From the NCBI GenBank assembly GCA_034440575.1, contig JAOTOL010001659.1:3962001-4026000 (forward strand): a DNA stretch of 64,000 nucleotides, given 5' to 3'. The position numbers and the translations under genes are program-made. The notes beneath the pieces are model-generated. The model was not told where the DNA came from and ran no database searches. It saw nothing but the letters and a program-made list of their open reading frames with translations. Source of the stretch: Imbricaverruca yamaguchii. Taxonomy: Eukaryota > Arthropoda > Thecostraca > Neoverrucidae. Positions 63,588 through 64,000 of this stretch are shown piece after piece. Positions within the stretch are counted from its first letter, which is position 1. Each line of letters opens with the position of its first letter.

Positions 63588-64000
63588 GGGGGTGGGGTCG
63601 GTCCGCAGCTGAGATTGCCATACAACCCTTCACCTGGAGGGGCGCCTCACAGCTGAGACTGCTATGCAACCCTTTAGCTGGAGGGGGAGCTGAGACTACC
63701 ATACAACCCTTCAGCTGGAGGGGCAGCTGAGACTGTCATGCAACCCTTCAGCTGGAGGGACAGCTGAGACTACCATACAACCCTTCAGCGGGAGGGGAAG
63801 CTGAGACTGCCATACAACACTTCAGCTGGAGGGACAGCTGAGACTGCCATACAACCCTTCAGCTGGAGGGACAGCTGAGACTGCCATACAACCCTTCAGC
63901 GGGAGGGGAAGCTGAGACTGCCATACAACACTTCAGCTGGAAGGACAGCTGAGACTGCCATACAACCCTTCAGCGGGAGGGGCGGCCGCAGCTGAGACTT
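63588..64000. repeat. Minisatellite, unit about 37 bp, runs off the window end
   Basis: AGCTGAGACTGCCATACAAC followed by CCTTCAGCTGGAGGG, about 11 copies, with TACCATAC and GCGGGAGGGGA variants. Its 3' end is outside the window. Confidence 0.93.

Noticed and set aside
63157..63612. 151-codon open frame
   Set aside because: Runs into the 37-bp array at its end. Low-complexity composition, no domain.

Overview
The window is eukaryotic. It has split exons with GT/AG junctions and matching phases, very long introns, LINE and tRNA-derived SINE retrotransposons, and no operons, ribosome binding sites or bacterial-type genes. The one gene I can support is the 3' two thirds of a neuroligin, read on the + strand from about 12.4 to 58.6 kb. 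Its residues resemble arthropod neuroligins. Together with the very high density of simple and tandem repeats and the GC-rich coding exons, this suggests an arthropod, perhaps a crustacean. That placement is inference.

The gene has six recognisable coding exons: 12423-12572, 37872-38066, 38679-39313, 54755-54903, 57165-57274 and 57800-58623. Their phases fit end to end. They encode about 686 residues: most of the cholinesterase-like adhesion domain, the linker, one transmembrane helix and the whole cytoplasmic tail. The signal peptide and first domain exons are not visible and probably lie before the window. The introns are about 25.3 kb, 0.6 kb, 15.4 kb, 2.3 kb and 0.5 kb. A polyadenylation signal candidate lies at 58948.

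Region by region: 1.2-4.6 kb holds a LINE reverse transcriptase fragment in three tandem copies. From 4.7 to 12.4 kb there are microsatellites, small tandem repeats and a SINE. From 11.8 to 12.9 kb the first visible neuroligin exon sits between two minisatellites made from its own splice sites. The 25-kb intron holds a 1.6-kb 28-bp satellite, several other minisatellites, MITE-like elements and a 5'-truncated SINE with a clean target-site duplication. The 15-kb intron holds a reversed SINE, arrays of 54, 41, 31, 50, 69 and 33 bp, and a decayed LINE with an inverted second piece. After the gene, 59-64 kb is again dominated by minisatellites. By my count roughly a fifth of the window is tandem repeat.

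The most unusual structure is around exon 12423-12572. Its 3' splice site plus exon start is repeated upstream at an exact 60-bp period, giving nine decoy AG acceptors. Its exon end plus 5' splice site is repeated downstream at a 43-bp period, giving seven further copies, five with an intact GT. Every decoy acceptor, and every downstream donor, would bring an in-frame TGA into the message. This is a candidate splice-site minisatellite system that could tune or poison neuroligin splicing.
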